DNA of 53,939 nt. Source: an uncultured Clostridia bacterium (GTDB lineage Bacteria > Bacillota > Clostridia > Lachnospirales > CAG-274). This document shows, in pieces, positions 18,606 through 29,651 of the stretch. The stretch spans positions 1-53,939 of the forward strand of contig CANRIS010000017.1 of the NCBI GenBank assembly GCA_947630725.1, given 5' to 3'. The stretch's first letter is position 1. Every line of letters begins with the position of its first letter. The translations under genes and the position numbers were made by a program. The notes below the pieces were generated by a model. It saw nothing but the letters and a program-made list of their open reading frames with translations. It searched no databases and was not told the origin of the DNA.

Positions 18606-18941
18606 TTATAATGCCGTTTTGTCAATTGAAAATGATAAATCTGTTTCAAGCCCTTTGCAAAATTTTACAAATGCTTTAATCTGTTTCTTACTTAAATTTC
18701 CCTTAAGAATACCGTCCTTTATATTTTTCATACTTTCATACATCTCGTCATATTTTACTTTCGCCGCTTTAGTTTCTTTAATAGATTGTTTCCATTCCTG
18801 TTCAAGCTTATTAAGCCTTGCTATTCTTTCCTGTATGTCAGTATCAGTATTAGTTTTACTTTTGGTCTTTATATCTTTAATCTTTATACTATTATCTGTT
18901 TTGTTGTTTTCTTCTACTGTGTTTTTTTGACTATATTTCAT
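18606..18941 (-). CDS. Small charged coiled-coil protein between Septu-like pair and Fic
   Basis: 111 residues from ATG 18941 with TACGGAGGTAACT just upstream. The N-terminus is Asn/Lys/Thr-rich and disordered. Residues of about 45-85 form a coiled coil (RIARLNKLEQEWKQSIKETKAAK). A C-terminal helical part with LSKKQIKAFVKFCKGLETDL follows. It could be a third component of either neighbour or independent cargo. No family recognised. An ATAACAA/TTGTTAT inverted repeat lies upstream, at about 18971-19001. Confidence 0.55.
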   Translation of the reverse strand: MKYSQKNTVEENNKTDNSIKIKDIKTKSKTNTDTDIQERIARLNKLEQEWKQSIKETKAAKVKYDEMYESMKNIKDGILKGNLSKKQIKAFVKFCKGLETDLSFSIDKTAL

Positions 18942-19033
18942 AGTTACCTCCGTATAATAAAGAAACTCCATAACAAATCATAAATCGATACACTTGTTAT
19001 AGAGTCTTTTATATATAAATTATATGTTCTGTA

Positions 19034-19801
19034 TCAGATGTCCCGTATCAGAGATATGTTTTTTGCAGAAACTTCTAATTTTTGAAGTTCGTCACTCCAT
19101 AAATTATATTTCTTCAACTTATCCTTTATTTTACAATAAGAAGGACATTCTAAAACAGTTGTTGCAACTAAAGCACTGTATTCTTTATCTGGTAATGCTT
19201 GTTTTAATATCTGAGTGATTGAAGATATTATTTTATTCCTTCTTATCACGTTACTGTCGTTTGGAATATATTCATCAATATAACTATCCAACCTACTTAA
19301 TTCGTCTACAATGGAAACTACAATTTTATATCGAGGTAAAACCAGCAAATCGATATTATTTAAATCCAAAACGTCAATCGTATTTTCCCCAAGAATATTA
19401 TTATTTTTACTATAATAAAAACCGGAATAAAAATAAAGATAATCTTTTGGATTATTAACAGTTGGATTGATTATAGGAGTAACTATTGTATCATGATTAC
19501 CCTTTTTAGAATTACAGTTCGCACAAGCAGGTAACAAATTCTCCCAAGAAATCACTTCATTAGGATATTTATTTTTGGGATGAAAGTGATCGATTGTTAA
19601 ATATTTACTTTCTTCATTTAATTTAGTTTCACAATAACAACATTTATAATTTGACATTTTTAATAATGAATTTTTTATATAAGTCCTGTTCCAAACGGGA
19701 ATATTTTGATTTTTATATTTTAACGTCAGATTATTTATTTCACTATCGGTCAATTTTGCCGGTCTTTCCGGTCTTTCTAATTTAATCACCGTAACCTGCA
19801 C
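19034..19801 (-). CDS. ptuB: HNH endonuclease, PtuB-like (Septu)
   Basis: 255 residues. An HNH/McrA-type zinc nuclease core spans residues 50-105: YKCCYCETKL (first CxxC), the catalytic LTIDHFHPKNKYPNE segment with DH, and ENLLPACANCNSKKGN (second CxxC and Asn/His region). The C-terminal 120 residues are helical. The start overlaps the upstream ATPase gene by 20 bp, implying translational coupling. An overlapping ATPase plus HNH pair of these sizes is the hallmark of the Septu anti-phage system, in which PtuB cleaves DNA under control of the PtuA ATPase. The family is inferred from gene pairing and motifs. Retron or other OLD-like HNH systems are less likely alternatives. Confidence 0.75.
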   Translation of the reverse strand: MQVTVIKLERPERPAKLTDSEINNLTLKYKNQNIPVWNRTYIKNSLLKMSNYKCCYCETKLNEESKYLTIDHFHPKNKYPNEVISWENLLPACANCNSKKGNHDTIVTPIINPTVNNPKDYLYFYSGFYYSKNNNILGENTIDVLDLNNIDLLVLPRYKIVVSIVDELSRLDSYIDEYIPNDSNVIRRNKIISSITQILKQALPDKEYSALVATTVLECPSYCKIKDKLKKYNLWSDELQKLEVSAKNISLIRDI

Positions 19802-21002
19802 CTGCCATTCTTATGTCAAGAATTTTTCCAACATAACTATTGGGATGCACCATTTTTTTCAGAATATTATATTTCTCTGTAGCTACTTCCTTATTGTCTG
19901 TATTAATAGCAGCTTCAAATTCAGTTAATGTTTTAGAATAAAACGGTGAGTGTATAGTTTTCATTCCCATAACATCTACAAGTATTTCTTCTACCGTCCA
20001 CCCTTGAAATCCATACTCATTAGTACAAATATCTTTAATAACTGTGTTTCCTTCCTCATCTATTATAAGAGGAATAATTTCATTTCCTTTTGCTGCTTGT
20101 ATTATATGCGGACTATGTGTCGTAACTATTATCTGAGCATTTGCGAATATTTCTTTTAAACTGTTTACTATTACCGCTTGCCATTGAGGATGTAAATGTA
20201 GATCAACTTCATCAATAAGAATTATTCCGTCAAAATCATTAACACTGACCGGTGGATTGGTAAATCTAAACTCTATTTCTTTTATTATTCCCAACAAAAT
20301 AAATAAACACGACTTATATCCGGCAGACAAATATTCAAAGTATATTTTGCCCATAGGCGTATTAACCATAATATCATTAGTTCTTGAATCTACATCAGCA
20401 AATACAACATCTTTCTCTAATATAGAAAAACATTTTTTTGCACATTCAAAATTAATTATTTGCACATCATCAAGAGCTTTTTCAACATGAGAATATAAAT
20501 ATCTGTTTACAAACCAACCTTTATCACCTTCAAAGCTTATGCCTTTTAAATTTGTAAATGAATTCTCATATCTATCTCTGTTTGTATCCTTTGGCACAGC
20601 ATCTAATTCTTTATAGTTAAAATTTCTGTTAATTTTAACATTAATTAAATTATTTAAGCCTTTTTCACCAAGAGGAATATCATAAAAGCTTTTATTTTCT
20701 GATGGCTTAAAACGATTAACTATATATTCAAAACGTTTATTGGGAAATAAAGTTTCAACTTTACACAATCCTTTATCCACATTTGCATTTTTACTCAAAT
20801 TAGAATTTGTACCGAACAAAAAGAAAGAAACAATACAATTTAAAATTGTTGTTTTATTTGTACCATTAGATCCACAAATGATATTCATTCTATCGTTAAA
20901 ATCAATTTTAAGCTTATTTTTTATACCGCCTATACCCTCTATTTCTATGTTTTTTATTTTCATATCATAAACTCCTATATTTGAAATAAACTCATTCAGC
21001 AT
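19782..21002 (-). CDS. ptuA: ABC/AAA-type ATPase, PtuA-like (Septu)
   Basis: 406 residues from ATG 21002, which has GGGAGG seven nt upstream; ATG 20963 (MKIKNIEIEGIGGIK) also has AGGAG and is a possible start. It has an SMC/OLD-type N-terminus, a Walker A GSNGTNKTT, an ABC signature LSAGYKS (residue ~275), Walker B DGIILIDEVDLHLHP and the switch histidine in IVTTHSPH. It lacks a TOPRIM domain, unlike OLD nucleases. It is followed by the overlapping HNH gene. In Septu such ATPases hold the nuclease in check until nucleotide levels change during infection. It has its own promoter and lies downstream of the tape measure terminator. Confidence 0.78.
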   Translation of the reverse strand: MLNEFISNIGVYDMKIKNIEIEGIGGIKNKLKIDFNDRMNIICGSNGTNKTTILNCIVSFFLFGTNSNLSKNANVDKGLCKVETLFPNKRFEYIVNRFKPSENKSFYDIPLGEKGLNNLINVKINRNFNYKELDAVPKDTNRDRYENSFTNLKGISFEGDKGWFVNRYLYSHVEKALDDVQIINFECAKKCFSILEKDVVFADVDSRTNDIMVNTPMGKIYFEYLSAGYKSCLFILLGIIKEIEFRFTNPPVSVNDFDGIILIDEVDLHLHPQWQAVIVNSLKEIFANAQIIVTTHSPHIIQAAKGNEIIPLIIDEEGNTVIKDICTNEYGFQGWTVEEILVDVMGMKTIHSPFYSKTLTEFEAAINTDNKEVATEKYNILKKMVHPNSYVGKILDIRMAGAGYGD

Positions 21003-21018
21003 TTGATTTCCTCCCAAA

Positions 21019-21047
21019 ATTATATCATACAAAATCCTTGCTTTCAA
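21019..21047 (-). promoter_or_regulatory. Promoter of the Septu-like pair
   Basis: TTGAAA, a 17-nt spacer and TATAAT on the minus strand, ending about 16 nt before ATG 21002. This allows expression independent of late phage transcription. Confidence 0.75.
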
Positions 21048-21139
21048 TATATATTTCAATAATATATTCTCCAAAGTTGTTTTTAAAAAAACCAAAAAAC
21101 ATAAAAAAATAGATAAACACAACAATAATAAATAAAAAA

Positions 21140-21178
21140 AACTCTCCCCACCAAAAAATGAATTCAGCAAGGAGAGTT
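21140..21178 (-). terminator. Terminator of the tape measure gene
   Basis: AACTCTCC and GGAGAGTT arms form a hairpin with a 23-nt loop, followed on the minus strand by TTTTTTTATTT. It separates the tape measure transcript from the Septu-like pair. Confidence 0.85.
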
Positions 21179-21197
21179 ATATTAACATTTACACGAC

Positions 21198-24100
21198 TTA
21201 AAATTTCACCTTATGTTTCGCCAAAGAGCTTTTTCCTGCTACCCTGTCTATAGTCATACTTTGTACCAGTCTTTCAAATTTAGCGTCTGACTGAGCTTCC
21301 CTTATAAAATCTTTATAGTTGTATACATTCGGTAAAGCAAAGCTTATATTAACACCGCCGTTAATATTGGTACTGTTATTGTTTGAAATACTGTTAGGTA
21401 CAGAAGTATTAAGCACATTGTTAGGCAGTCTGTCAAAATCAGCTATGCTATCTGCCATATAAGAAAGTATCTGACCTGTTGACAAGTTGCCGTTTGCAAC
21501 AGACATACCTCTTAACTGTCCATATTGCTCAGCAAGTATTTCGGGCAGAGTTTTATCAGCCAACATTTCGAGATTATGAGCTATATCAGATGTTTCTCTT
21601 GCGTTGAAAACTCTGTCTCCCATTTCAAGACTTGTTACTCGTCCTGCCTGTTTATGAGCAATAAGCTCCTCTCCGTTTTCATCAACTAAATACTCTCCCG
21701 TCATCGGGTTAAATGAAGTTCCTCTTGCATATGAACCCAAAATTCCGTCTTTTACAGCGACAGTGTCTCCAAAAGGAACGTGATAAGCTGTATAATTATG
21801 ATTTCTCTTGAAAATAAAATAACTGCGCCGTTTAGTAGCGTCATTTTTACTCATTGCGTCTTGCGTACCCACATTCAAATAATCATAGACACCTAAGATA
21901 TTGCCCTTTGAGCCATATTTTTTTGCAAGAGCATCTTTAGCCTGATTGTCTGTCATCTTTCCGGAGGTACTGTTGCTTGAAGAATTATTTTTACCCGAAG
22001 AAGATGCAGCAGAATTATTGTTTGCCTTATTGTCAGAACTGGTTAAACTACTATTCTTCGACCCACTTTCCGCAGGCACTTCTTTACTGTCACCGGCAGC
22101 CTGATTTAAAAGACTCTCAGCGAGATCATCGGTAGCGGCTATCATTTTATCTATGCCTGTTACAATACCGCCTACAACACTCTGCAAGCTTGTCATAGAT
22201 GCCGCCATATTGTTACTGTATGATGTAATTACATCGGTTATATGCCCTGTTTCATCAATTAACGGCGACCATATAGCAGCCATATTGTCAGACATAGTAT
22301 ATCCGACTTCCCTTGATACGGTTTCAAGAGTTTCTCTTATATTGCTTGAATTACCGTTTATATTAACAATAACATCTTCTATAAGTCCGTCAACATTATC
22401 AAGTCTTGTATTAAGAGTCTTTTTATACTCGTCAATGAGATTATCAAGAAGTTTTCTTTGGTCTGAAATAAACTGTTGATATTGTGTTTCCGCTAAATCC
22501 TCTCTTGCTTCTTCGAGACTGACTTTTATCTCTTGCAGTTTTGCCTTTGCTTCTTCCGATGTATCGTTTGCATAGACGGCAAGCTGTTTTTCAAGTGAAG
22601 ATATTTCGCTTGTCAGATCCTTTACTTTCTTATAATACTCATATAAGTCTTCTTGAGCTTCCAAAGCGTCTATATATTTATCGGCAAGCTCTTCCAAAGC
22701 CTCAATCTCAGCGTCATAACCTTTGGAAATAAGATCCTTTAAAGCTTGTTTCTCATTCTCCGCCGCAAGTATAGCATCCTGATGAGATTTTACAAGCTCG
22801 TTTCTCCGTTCAAGCAGATCTGTATTATATGGATCGTTGTCAATTTCCCTTTCTATGCTTTTAATTTCTTCCGCATACTTTTTGGCTTCTTCGGCATATG
22901 TATTATAATTGACACCATGTAAGCCCAAAGTAGCAAGACCCTTATCTGTAAGCTTTCCTTTATCGTCAAACATATCGGCGTTACTCATAAGGTCTATAAG
23001 AAAATCGGCTTCGCTTGTTATCTGAGATATATTTTCCTGTAAATAGTCAAACATCTCCCAGTCAAGTTCTCTTAAAGTCTTTTCATACTCTAAAAGTGCT
23101 TGTTTGCTGTCCCATATAGCAGAGGTCACATTGTTTATTTCACTTTGCATATCCTGCCAAGCGTCTGAATATTTTTCAATATTACCCTCTGAAACAGCGG
23201 TTTTCATAGCCTTGATAAGGTCTGCCCGTTCTTTTTCCAACTGCGAAAGATTATCTCTTTCAAGGGACATAAGCTCGTCATAATATGATTTGCTTGTTTT
23301 ATATCCCTGTGCTTCCGACATTGAAATGGCTTTTTCTATAAGCTGAGAATGAAGCTCTATCTGATTTAAGGCGCTTTCATATTTGTTGGCTGCATTATCA
23401 AACATCTCTTTATACTTAGAGGATATATCCTCCTGAGTATCAAGAGCTGTCTGTTCAAGCTCGCAAATTTTCTGCCATACCTCAACACCTTTTTGAAGTG
23501 ATTCCGATAAGCCTACGTCATCTATGCTAAGAGGATCTATTGACCCGTTCTTAATCATTTCAATGTATTCGGCAGGAATATCAAGGCTGTCAAAAACATT
23601 TTGCTGATATGTGATCTCATCAGAAGTCGATTTCATTAATTTATTGAGCTGAGCGACTTCCTTTTGCATAGCAGAACCTTTGGTAGTAAACGACTTATAT
23701 GCGCTTGAAGCAAATGTATTGAATTTATTGAGAACCGTCTGAAAAGCGTTTGTAATATTCTCAAATATACTGTTATGCCTGTCATATTCGTCAAGCTCTT
23801 TTTCATACTTTGCTATTTCTTCGTCAAGACTGAGAATCTCAGCTTTTACTCTGTTTATGGTTTCAAGCTTGTCATAATATTCATCATCGTTTTTTGAAAT
23901 AGCCCCTCTTGCTACAAGCTCCGCAAGCTCCAATTCAAGACCTTTAGCCTTTTCAACATTGATGGCTTTTTGCTGTTCAAGACTATCTGCAAGTTGTCTT
24001 TTAAGAGCGTCATTAGCTTCATAACCACGGGCTTCCATCATTGATATTTCATGATTTATATTATCGGCAGCCTGTGACATAGTATCAAGAGTACGGTCAT

Positions 24101-27100
24101 ACCCTTCTTCTATTTCATCAAAATGCCCTAATAAAATATCTCTGTATTTTTCTGCACTTTCAGCCCATTTTTCAGCAAAGTCACCTTCACCGTTTTTACC
24201 GCCGACAGCATCATAATATGCCTGTGCCGTATCTACAAGAGCTTCATATTCTTTACGCCTATACTCCAATTCTTTTGTATCTGCGCCGGAATTTTCCAAC
24301 TCAATAAGCTTATCGTCTACACGCTTTTGTATATCAAGCAACGTCTGTTCAGAAAAATTATCCGCTGTTACACCTGCAAGCTCAGGCGCAAAGCTTCTGA
24401 TTATGGGCAAAATCTGTTCTTCTGCTGTTTTTATTAACTCTTCTGCGCTTTTGGCGAGATTATCCTGATATTCCTTTGTAGTTTGTCCAAACTCGCTTAT
24501 CAAAGCTTTTTCAAGCTCTATATCGTTGTTTTCTCTCGCCTTTTCTATTCTCTCATTGAGTTTTTCAAGCTCTTTTTCAAACTTTTCAACAGCCTTTTGC
24601 CTGTCTTTAAGAATGGCTTCAAAATAATTATAAAAATTATCGTTTGTCTTTTTATCACTGTCAGAACCCGACTTGCCGTTTGAAGCTGTTGTAGTTGTAG
24701 TCTTAGTAGTGGTCATTGTGGTTGTTTTACCGGGAGCAAGAAGCTTATTGTTTCCACTTCCGCCCGCTCCGCCTGCATAAGCGTTGCCCTTGACTAAAGC
24801 TCTGCCTCTGCTTCTTATATGACCGTTACTAAGCAATTCCTCGGTCTGTCTGTGATTAAATACAATATCGCCCTTACGCAGATTTACAAATTCAGCACCG
24901 TTATCACCCACAGTAAAGAAATGGCTTCCTCTTATTATTAGTTCCTTGCCCAGCTCACCCGTCAAGACTTTTCCGCCATTCTTTTCACCGATAGTGCCGT
25001 TTGCCATAGCTGTGCCAAACTGAGCATTACCCTTTGCTTCGCTGCCCCCACCATTTGAAGATGGTGTAGGTATCTTACCGTTTGTAATAAAATTAATAGG
25101 TATGTTTATAACGGTATTCTGAAAATCTCTTTTAATACGGTTTACAGTAGCAGAGTTTGGAACAAAAGTAACCGTTGCTTCGGTGTCATACTTTTCGGCA
25201 TCTACGGCATCACGATTAACTTTAAGATTAACGGTTCCGCTTACATTGACTCCACTTTCGGCATTATTTTTAGCCCCTGACATTAACTGTTTAACTAAGT
25301 CTTGTGGTTTGTTTACATCAATGCCAATTTCAACATCATTGACTTTAATACTGTTTAACTGATCTTCTACATTATTGACAGAATCCTCGTCAAGCTTTGC
25401 GTGAAAATCAATATACAGTTTACCATCAGTTCCGCCGATGCCATATCCACTTTCGGCAGCAAACTTTTTTATGCCTTCAAGCATTCGTTCTTTGGCTTCA
25501 TTGGATAAGTTGCCATACTTACTGAAATCAGTATTATTGTACTTTTCAACCGCCTTAGAAAGAGCATTCTGATTTGCTTCGATCTGAGAGACAATATCAT
25601 CGGCAGTACTATCCAAATCACCGTTTCCACCCATAAGCAAACTGAGGTATGCTTCTGCTGTGGTATCTATCTGACCTTTAAGCTCTGCAAGCTTACTTTC
25701 TATGGTGTCAAGCCCACTTGTATCTGCGTTGCCCGAATCTTTAAGCTCATCCCTCTTTACAGCCAATTCGTTATATTCCGAATATAATTCTACGAGGCTA
25801 TTTTTGGCTTCATCAGCACTGTTATATATACCTGTAAAAATACCATACTCGTTTAATTTGCCTAAAATAGCCACAAGAGATTCAACGGAAAGCCCCATTT
25901 TATCGGCAGTTTTGGTAACATCATCAATATTCAAAGACCAACTTTCGGTATTGCTGTCCCAAACAGCCATACTTTCGCCTGCTGCGTCTGTCTGCTTGCT
26001 CAGATCCGTCAGAAAATTCCTTACGCCGCTTATATCTTCTGTAAAATATCTCTTGATATTGCCTATATGTTTTTCATATTCGCTAAGCGTATCAATGTCA
26101 TTCGGCGAAATCAGTTTAGCAAAACTCTTGAAATCGTCGGTTCCTATAAGTCCCTTGTCATAGGCATTCTTGGCAGTTTCTATTCCCGAAAAAATAGAGT
26201 CATAATTGACCCCACTATTTTCAGATTCAAGAGCAGCTTTATATTCATCAAGCTTGGGTGTTGCTTTGATGTTAAATGCTTTTCCTGCTTGCTCATCAAT
26301 TTGACCTTGTACAATACCTAACTCAACAAGAGAATCAATTAATTCATTTACACTTAAATCGTATTTGTCAGCTTGTCTTGCTAATTCGTTAAACTTACTA
26401 TTGTCTCCCGAATCAGCATAACCACCCAAATCGACATCATTTAAGCCCTTAAACTTATTAGCTAAATCTCCAAGCCCATCGGTATTATTAGTAACAGCCT
26501 CTTTAAAATCATACAGTCTTGTGTCTGCTTCGTCAAAAACATCATTGAAAATTCTGTTGTACTTATCCCATTCAGAACCGCCATTTTCAACTGTTTTCTG
26601 CACGTCAAGAAGATTATTCCTTGCTTCTTTAATCTTAGACGGGTCACCGTCAATTATGGCATTATTATATTCTTCAACAGCGGTAGTAGCATCATTATAT
26701 GTCTTAGATAACTCATCATCATTGGCAATCTGAGCCATAAGAGCTTGATTATATATGTCGCCATACATTTCTATAACTTCATTAGCTGATTTAAGAGATT
26801 TACTTGCGGATTCAAGCACTTTAATACCAAGTTCAGAATCATCGCCATACTTTTCTCTGACATCATTCATAAACTTGTCAATGGCCTCATATGCTTTTTC
26901 GGGATCTGCATCTATGAAAAACTTAAAATTGCTGGTACCGTTAGACCCTGTTATATCTTCATACGCAGAAATCCCATATTCTCTTGCGACATTTGACAGA
27001 AAAGCTCTGTCTACTGCTGATAGTTGGTTTCCCGCGCTAAATTCATAGTGCCTATCAGAAGTCATTTTCTTTTCTGCTTTGTCAATTTCTTTCTGATTCT

Positions 27101-27677
27101 CATTGAGATATTTCTGACCCAACTTTTTGTTGAGATTGTCAATAGCTTCTGCTTGGTCTTTGTAAGCATTTGTAACAAGGTCAATTTTACCGTATTCTTC
27201 GCCGTAAGCTGCATTTAACTCTTGCTGTAGTGACAACAACTGCTGCTTGACATTATAAGTCTCCTGCTCGTTTCCTTGTGCGGCCAATAAAGCTTGATGC
27301 AGCTCTTGATATTTAGTCAAATAATCATTTATTGAATTAGCTGACTGGGAATAAACATCAGCCGATTCCGCTGCTTTCTGCCTTGCTGCTTCTTGTGCCT
27401 GTTGATAAGCATTCCATACAGTAATACCCGCCGACACAGCCGCAGTTACAGCAAGTATAGAATTGACTAAGCCTAAAGAAGAAAAGGTTTGCTTTATGCC
27501 GGAACCAATTCCCTTTGAAAAGGCTTCTTTAATCTTCATCAAATTTGTTGAGAGAGTCTTTGCTCCAGCACTCAGATCGTCAAATTCCAATTTTTCAACT
27601 TTATTGCCCCATGGTGCATTAGGATATTTGCCTTTTTGTTTATTATAATTCATTAATTCAGAGATACTTTTAAGTGT
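21198..27677 (-). CDS. Tape measure protein, C-terminal part (3' exon of a split gene)
   Basis: 2159 codons. It begins [12 protein letters not shown] right after the TTG|ACACTT junction; a TTG at 27680 is in frame but no ribosome binding site precedes it. Near residue 75 there is a hydrophobic segment ([19 protein letters not shown]). Long coiled coils then make up most of the protein (for example [20 protein letters not shown] and [20 protein letters not shown]). Two glycine-rich domains near 890-960 and 2010-2050 ([46 protein letters not shown]) are repeats often seen in tape measure proteins. It should set tail length and aid DNA ejection once joined to the N-terminal part at 39194-37128. 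Confidence 0.85.
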   Translation of the reverse strand, partial: TLKSISELMNYNKQKGKYPNAPWGNKVEKLEFDDLSAGAKTLSTNLMKIKEAFSKGIGSGIKQTFSSLGLVNSILAVTAAVSAGITVWNAYQQAQEAARQKAAESADVYSQSANSINDYLTKYQELHQALLAAQGNEQETYNVKQQLLSLQQELNAAYGEEYGKIDLVTNAYKDQAEAIDNLNKKLGQKYLNENQKEIDKAEKKMTSDRHYEFSAGNQLSAVDRAFLSNVAREYGISAYEDITGSNGTSNFKFFIDADPEKAYEAIDKFMNDVREKYGDDSELGIKVLESASKSLKSANEVIEMYGDIYNQALMAQIANDDELSKTYNDATTAVEEYNNAIIDGDPSKIKEARNNLLDVQKTVENGGSEWDKYNRIFNDVFDEADTRLYDFKEAVTNNTDGLGDLANKFKGLNDVDLGGYADSGDNSKFNELARQADKYDLSVNELIDSLVELGIVQGQIDEQAGKAFNIKATPKLDEYKAALESENSGVNYDSIFSGIETAKNAYDKGLIGTDDFKSFAKLISPNDIDTLSEYEKHIGNIKRYFTEDISGVRNFLTDLSKQTDAAGESMAVWDSNTESWSLNIDDVTKTADKMGLSVESLVAILGKLNEYGIFTGIYNSADEAKNSLVELYSEYNELAVKRDELKDSGNADTSGLDTIESKLAELKGQIDTTAEAYLSLLMGGNGDLDSTADDIVSQIEANQNALSKAVEKYNNTDFSKYGNLSNEAKERMLEGIKKFAAESGYGIGGTDGKLYIDFHAKLDEDSVNNVEDQLNSIKVNDVEIGIDVNKPQDLVKQLMSGAKNNAESGVNVSGTVNLKVNRDAVDAEKYDTEATVTFVPNSATVNRIKRDFQNTVINIPINFITNGKIPTPSSNGGGSEAKGNAQFGTAMANGTIGEKNGGKVLTGELGKELIIRGSHFFTVGDNGAEFVNLRKGDIVFNHRQTEELLSNGHIRSRGRALVKGNAYAGGAGGSGNNKLLAPGKTTTMTTTKTTTTTASNGKSGSDSDKKTNDNFYNYFEAILKDRQKAVEKFEKELEKLNERIEKARENNDIELEKALISEFGQTTKEYQDNLAKSAEELIKTAEEQILPIIRSFAPELAGVTADNFSEQTLLDIQKRVDDKLIELENSGADTKELEYRRKEYEALVDTAQAYYDAVGGKNGEGDFAEKWAESAEKYRDILLGHFDEIEEGYDRTLDTMSQAADNINHEISMMEARGYEANDALKRQLADSLEQQKAINVEKAKGLELELAELVARGAISKNDDEYYDKLETINRVKAEILSLDEEIAKYEKELDEYDRHNSIFENITNAFQTVLNKFNTFASSAYKSFTTKGSAMQKEVAQLNKLMKSTSDEITYQQNVFDSLDIPAEYIEMIKNGSIDPLSIDDVGLSESLQKGVEVWQKICELEQTALDTQEDISSKYKEMFDNAANKYESALNQIELHSQLIEKAISMSEAQGYKTSKSYYDELMSLERDNLSQLEKERADLIKAMKTAVSEGNIEKYSDAWQDMQSEINNVTSAIWDSKQALLEYEKTLRELDWEMFDYLQENISQITSEADFLIDLMSNADMFDDKGKLTDKGLATLGLHGVNYNTYAEEAKKYAEEIKSIEREIDNDPYNTDLLERRNELVKSHQDAILAAENEKQALKDLISKGYDAEIEALEELADKYIDALEAQEDLYEYYKKVKDLTSEISSLEKQLAVYANDTSEEAKAKLQEIKVSLEEAREDLAETQYQQFISDQRKLLDNLIDEYKKTLNTRLDNVDGLIEDVIVNINGNSSNIRETLETVSREVGYTMSDNMAAIWSPLIDETGHITDVITSYSNNMAASMTSLQSVVGGIVTGIDKMIAATDDLAESLLNQAAGDSKEVPAESGSKNSSLTSSDNKANNNSAASSSGKNNSSSNSTSGKMTDNQAKDALAKKYGSKGNILGVYDYLNVGTQDAMSKNDATKRRSYFIFKRNHNYTAYHVPFGDTVAVKDGILGSYARGTSFNPMTGEYLVDENGEELIAHKQAGRVTSLEMGDRVFNARETSDIAHNLEMLADKTLPEILAEQYGQLRGMSVANGNLSTGQILSYMADSIADFDRLPNNVLNTSVPNSISNNNSTNINGGVNISFALPNVYNYKDFIREAQSDAKFERLVQSMTIDRVAGKSSLAKHKVKF

Positions 27678-27697
27678 CAATATAATATTAGTAGAGA
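27677..27697 (-). other. Putative 3' splice junction 3 (to intact tape measure exon)
   Basis: On the minus strand a TCTCTAC box (27697-27691) is followed 12 nt later by TTG|ACACTTAA, where coding sequence starts. The same arrangement occurs at 30530-30503 and 34096-34075. The proposed terminal intron G is 27678. Joining to CTTTTT ending at 37128 keeps the frame and yields [11 protein letters not shown]. Confidence 0.5.
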
Positions 27698-27704
27698 AGT
27701 AATA

Positions 27705-27733
27705 TTGATTGTCTCAAATTATTATGATATAAT
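27705..27733 (+). promoter_or_regulatory. Promoter of zinc-ribbon gene 1
   Basis: TTGATT, 17-nt spacer, TATAAT; the transcript starts about 20 nt before the AAAAGGAGGG site. Equivalent promoters occur before the other two zinc-ribbon genes. Confidence 0.8.
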
Positions 27734-27758
27734 TAAACAAAAAAGGAGGGTTAATTGT

Positions 27759-28256
27759 ATGCAGGAATATTGTCCACAATGTTGCAAAAAAACTGAAACT
27801 AAATATACCAAAATTGAGAATGATGATAAATCTACAAAATTTATATATTTGTGTACTGAATGCGGAACAAAAGTAGATGAAATTCTCTATACTTATGTCA
27901 AACAAGAAGAATCATATTGTCAACATTGTAATAAAACAACTATTGGCAATATATACAGAAGACAGCCTAAAAATAGTCTTGTTGCGGTTTGCTCTGAATG
28001 TGAATACGTCAAGGGTGCCACAACAGAAAAACTACAAAAAGAAGAATATTACGCAAAAGAAGACAAACGTCAAGCTGAAATCAAGGCTAAGATCGCAGAA
28101 TATCATGCCAACAATATAATTTGTTGTCCAAAATGCGCCAGCACCTCTGTGGCTACTGTAAACCGCGGATTTAGCATACTGACTGGCTTTTTAGGCAGTG
28201 GCAAGGCTGTAAACGTATGCCAAGTATGTGGACATAAGTGGAAACCGGGAACGTAA
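27759..28256 (+). CDS. Multi-zinc-ribbon protein, copy 1
   Basis: 165 residues from ATG 27759 (AAAAGGAGGG eight nt upstream). It has three zinc ribbons: CPQCC...CTECG (residues 5-35), CQHCNK...CSECEY (51-80) and a C-terminal CCPKCAST...[12 protein letters not shown] (about 122-165). A charged helix ([29 protein letters not shown]) links the last two. The C-terminal ribbon, with [20 protein letters not shown], is nearly the same as in the two paralogues at 30592 and 34158. It is transcribed against the tape measure gene from its own promoter and ends in a conserved hairpin. It is a hallmark of the insertion units. Nucleic-acid or protein binding is likely; no catalytic motif is present. Confidence 0.85.
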   Translation: MQEYCPQCCKKTETKYTKIENDDKSTKFIYLCTECGTKVDEILYTYVKQEESYCQHCNKTTIGNIYRRQPKNSLVAVCSECEYVKGATTEKLQKEEYYAKEDKRQAEIKAKIAEYHANNIICCPKCASTSVATVNRGFSILTGFLGSGKAVNVCQVCGHKWKPGT

Positions 28257-28288
28257 ATAAAAACAACCACATCGAGTTCCATATTTTT

Positions 28289-28353
28289 ACAAATATAAAA
28301 CTCCCTTACCTTTCTGTTTTATTTGTAGAGAGGTAAGGGAGTTCGGTATTTGT
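28289..28353. repeat. Conserved inverted repeat / bidirectional terminator, copy 1
   Basis: Nested arms ACAAATA/TATTTGT and AACTCCCTTACCTTTCTG/TAGAGAGGTAAGGGAGTT form a hairpin of about 25 bp. A T-rich tail (TTTTATATTTG) lies on the minus side. It ends the zinc-ribbon transcript and probably also the cargo transcript from the opposite direction. Two further copies lie at 31041-31105 and 34597-34657. Confidence 0.8.
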
Positions 28354-28387
28354 GTGATATTACTAAAATAAAGTTTCTATAAGTAAT

Positions 28388-28546
28388 TTATTTGATTGCA
28401 TGCAAGGCTTTCTCCATAGTTTTTTTATCGGGAAATACTGACGAAAAAACATATATATACCGATAATCTACATTTGTAGTTTCAGTATTTTTAGATAAAC
28501 CTTTTATACGAACTAACAATTCTTTTATTTTATACTTCCTTTCCAT
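28388..28546 (-). CDS. 52-residue cargo protein downstream of GAF-like membrane protein
   Basis: 52 residues (MERKYKIKELLVRIKGLSKN ... KKTMEKALHAIK) with GGAGG twelve nt upstream. It follows the 315-residue membrane protein gene by 73 bp and ends just before the conserved hairpin, so it is probably the second gene of that transcript. It is basic, with alternating strand and helix. No family recognised. It might be a partner or regulator of the membrane protein. Confidence 0.5.
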   Translation of the reverse strand: MERKYKIKELLVRIKGLSKNTETTNVDYRYIYVFSSVFPDKKTMEKALHAIK

Positions 28547-28619
28547 TATAAATATTAACCTCCTAACAGTATTTATAACATAATACTATTATATTATACA
28601 GGAAATAATATGTCAATCT

Positions 28620-29567
28620 TTATTTGTATTTTTTTACGTAGTAACAATACTGACTAAGCAAAATATAGAGCAAATCTGCTACTGAACGTAGTATATTAAC
28701 ATTTACTTCCCTTTGGCTTTTCAAAAACGCATGTGTAGATAAGGAATCAACACACAAAAAGCCTATTACTCTGTAATAACATTGTTTTTTATTATTTGTA
28801 TTTTGCGTGTAAAGCTTATCTGACTTAATCATAATTGGTACAACAATAGTGCTCTTGTAATAGTCCGACCAATTGTAATTAGAATTTCTGTACTGCTTAT
28901 TTTCTTTTTTTAATTGTTTTTCATATTTAACAAGATTAGTCTGGTAAAAATAGTTTGTACCAGAATGGTAATTTTGATCTACAATTTCTAAAAAATCTGT
29001 ATTATCCTTTAAGTTAATTGTATTTATTTCATAATCACCTCTATCTATATCAGAATTGCCAGAACGACAAAATGTTGAAAGAGTTAATTTATCTATATCT
29101 ACAGTTTCTTCCTCGTCAGTATATGTAATTAACTTAATACAAGCACAGATTTTCTTTTTTGACAAACTCTCAAATATAATGCAAAGATAGTCCAATATAG
29201 ATTTGAGATAATCACTATACAATGAAGATAAATTTGTTACTGTCAAAGCATTTTGCTTATGTTGTTTTAAAACATCAAAGTAAGACTCTACAGCTTTCAA
29301 AATTATTTTTCTGTAATTTTCTGCTATAGTTTTGACAACCTTCACCTTGTCTCTGTGAATTTTATATGTATTTACTAACAAAACAGCTATAGATATTGCA
29401 AACAAAACCATAGCAACTAATATAGTATTTTTAATACCCATATTTAAAATATATTTGAGCATTAGGCTTGTCACAGAAACACCTACAATAGAACAAAAAC
29501 CAGATACTATAGCAATTATATTTAAAAGCCAGCTGAAAATATTTTTAAGTTTTTCATTACCATTCAT
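28620..29567 (-). CDS. Membrane-anchored GAF-like domain protein (cargo A)
   Basis: 315 residues. Two N-terminal membrane segments (about 10-34 and 42-66) are followed by a helical linker (ENYRKIILKAVESYFDVLKQHKQ) and a mixed alpha/beta domain. Its end, STIVVPIMIKSD...YRVIGFLCVDSLSTHAFLKSQREVN followed by ILRSVADLLYILLS, fits the last strands and helix of a GAF domain. Start ATG 29567 has GGAGGGATG upstream, and a strong promoter lies at 29626-29598. Expression is therefore independent of late genes. The likely role is sensing a small ligand or infection signal at the membrane. GAF is a fold-level guess from the final motif; function unknown. Confidence 0.65.
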   Translation of the reverse strand: MNGNEKLKNIFSWLLNIIAIVSGFCSIVGVSVTSLMLKYILNMGIKNTILVAMVLFAISIAVLLVNTYKIHRDKVKVVKTIAENYRKIILKAVESYFDVLKQHKQNALTVTNLSSLYSDYLKSILDYLCIIFESLSKKKICACIKLITYTDEEETVDIDKLTLSTFCRSGNSDIDRGDYEINTINLKDNTDFLEIVDQNYHSGTNYFYQTNLVKYEKQLKKENKQYRNSNYNWSDYYKSTIVVPIMIKSDKLYTQNTNNKKQCYYRVIGFLCVDSLSTHAFLKSQREVNVNILRSVADLLYILLSQYCYYVKKYK

Positions 29568-29597
29568 TTTGCTAACACATCCCTCCTATATTTTATT

Positions 29598-29626
29598 AGT
29601 ATATATGCAAATATATGTAAAGTCAA
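29598..29626 (-). promoter_or_regulatory. Promoter of cargo A
   Basis: TTGACT, a 17-nt spacer and TATACT on the minus strand. It lies directly after the point where the truncated tape measure allele stops resembling its homologue. Confidence 0.8.
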
Positions 29627-29651
29627 CAAAAAAATATTTTTTCACACAATA

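Noticed and set aside
21003-21170. A membrane-spanning N-terminal extension of the ATPase
   Set aside because: The extension crosses the promoter and the ribosome binding site of the gene and overlaps the tape measure terminator.
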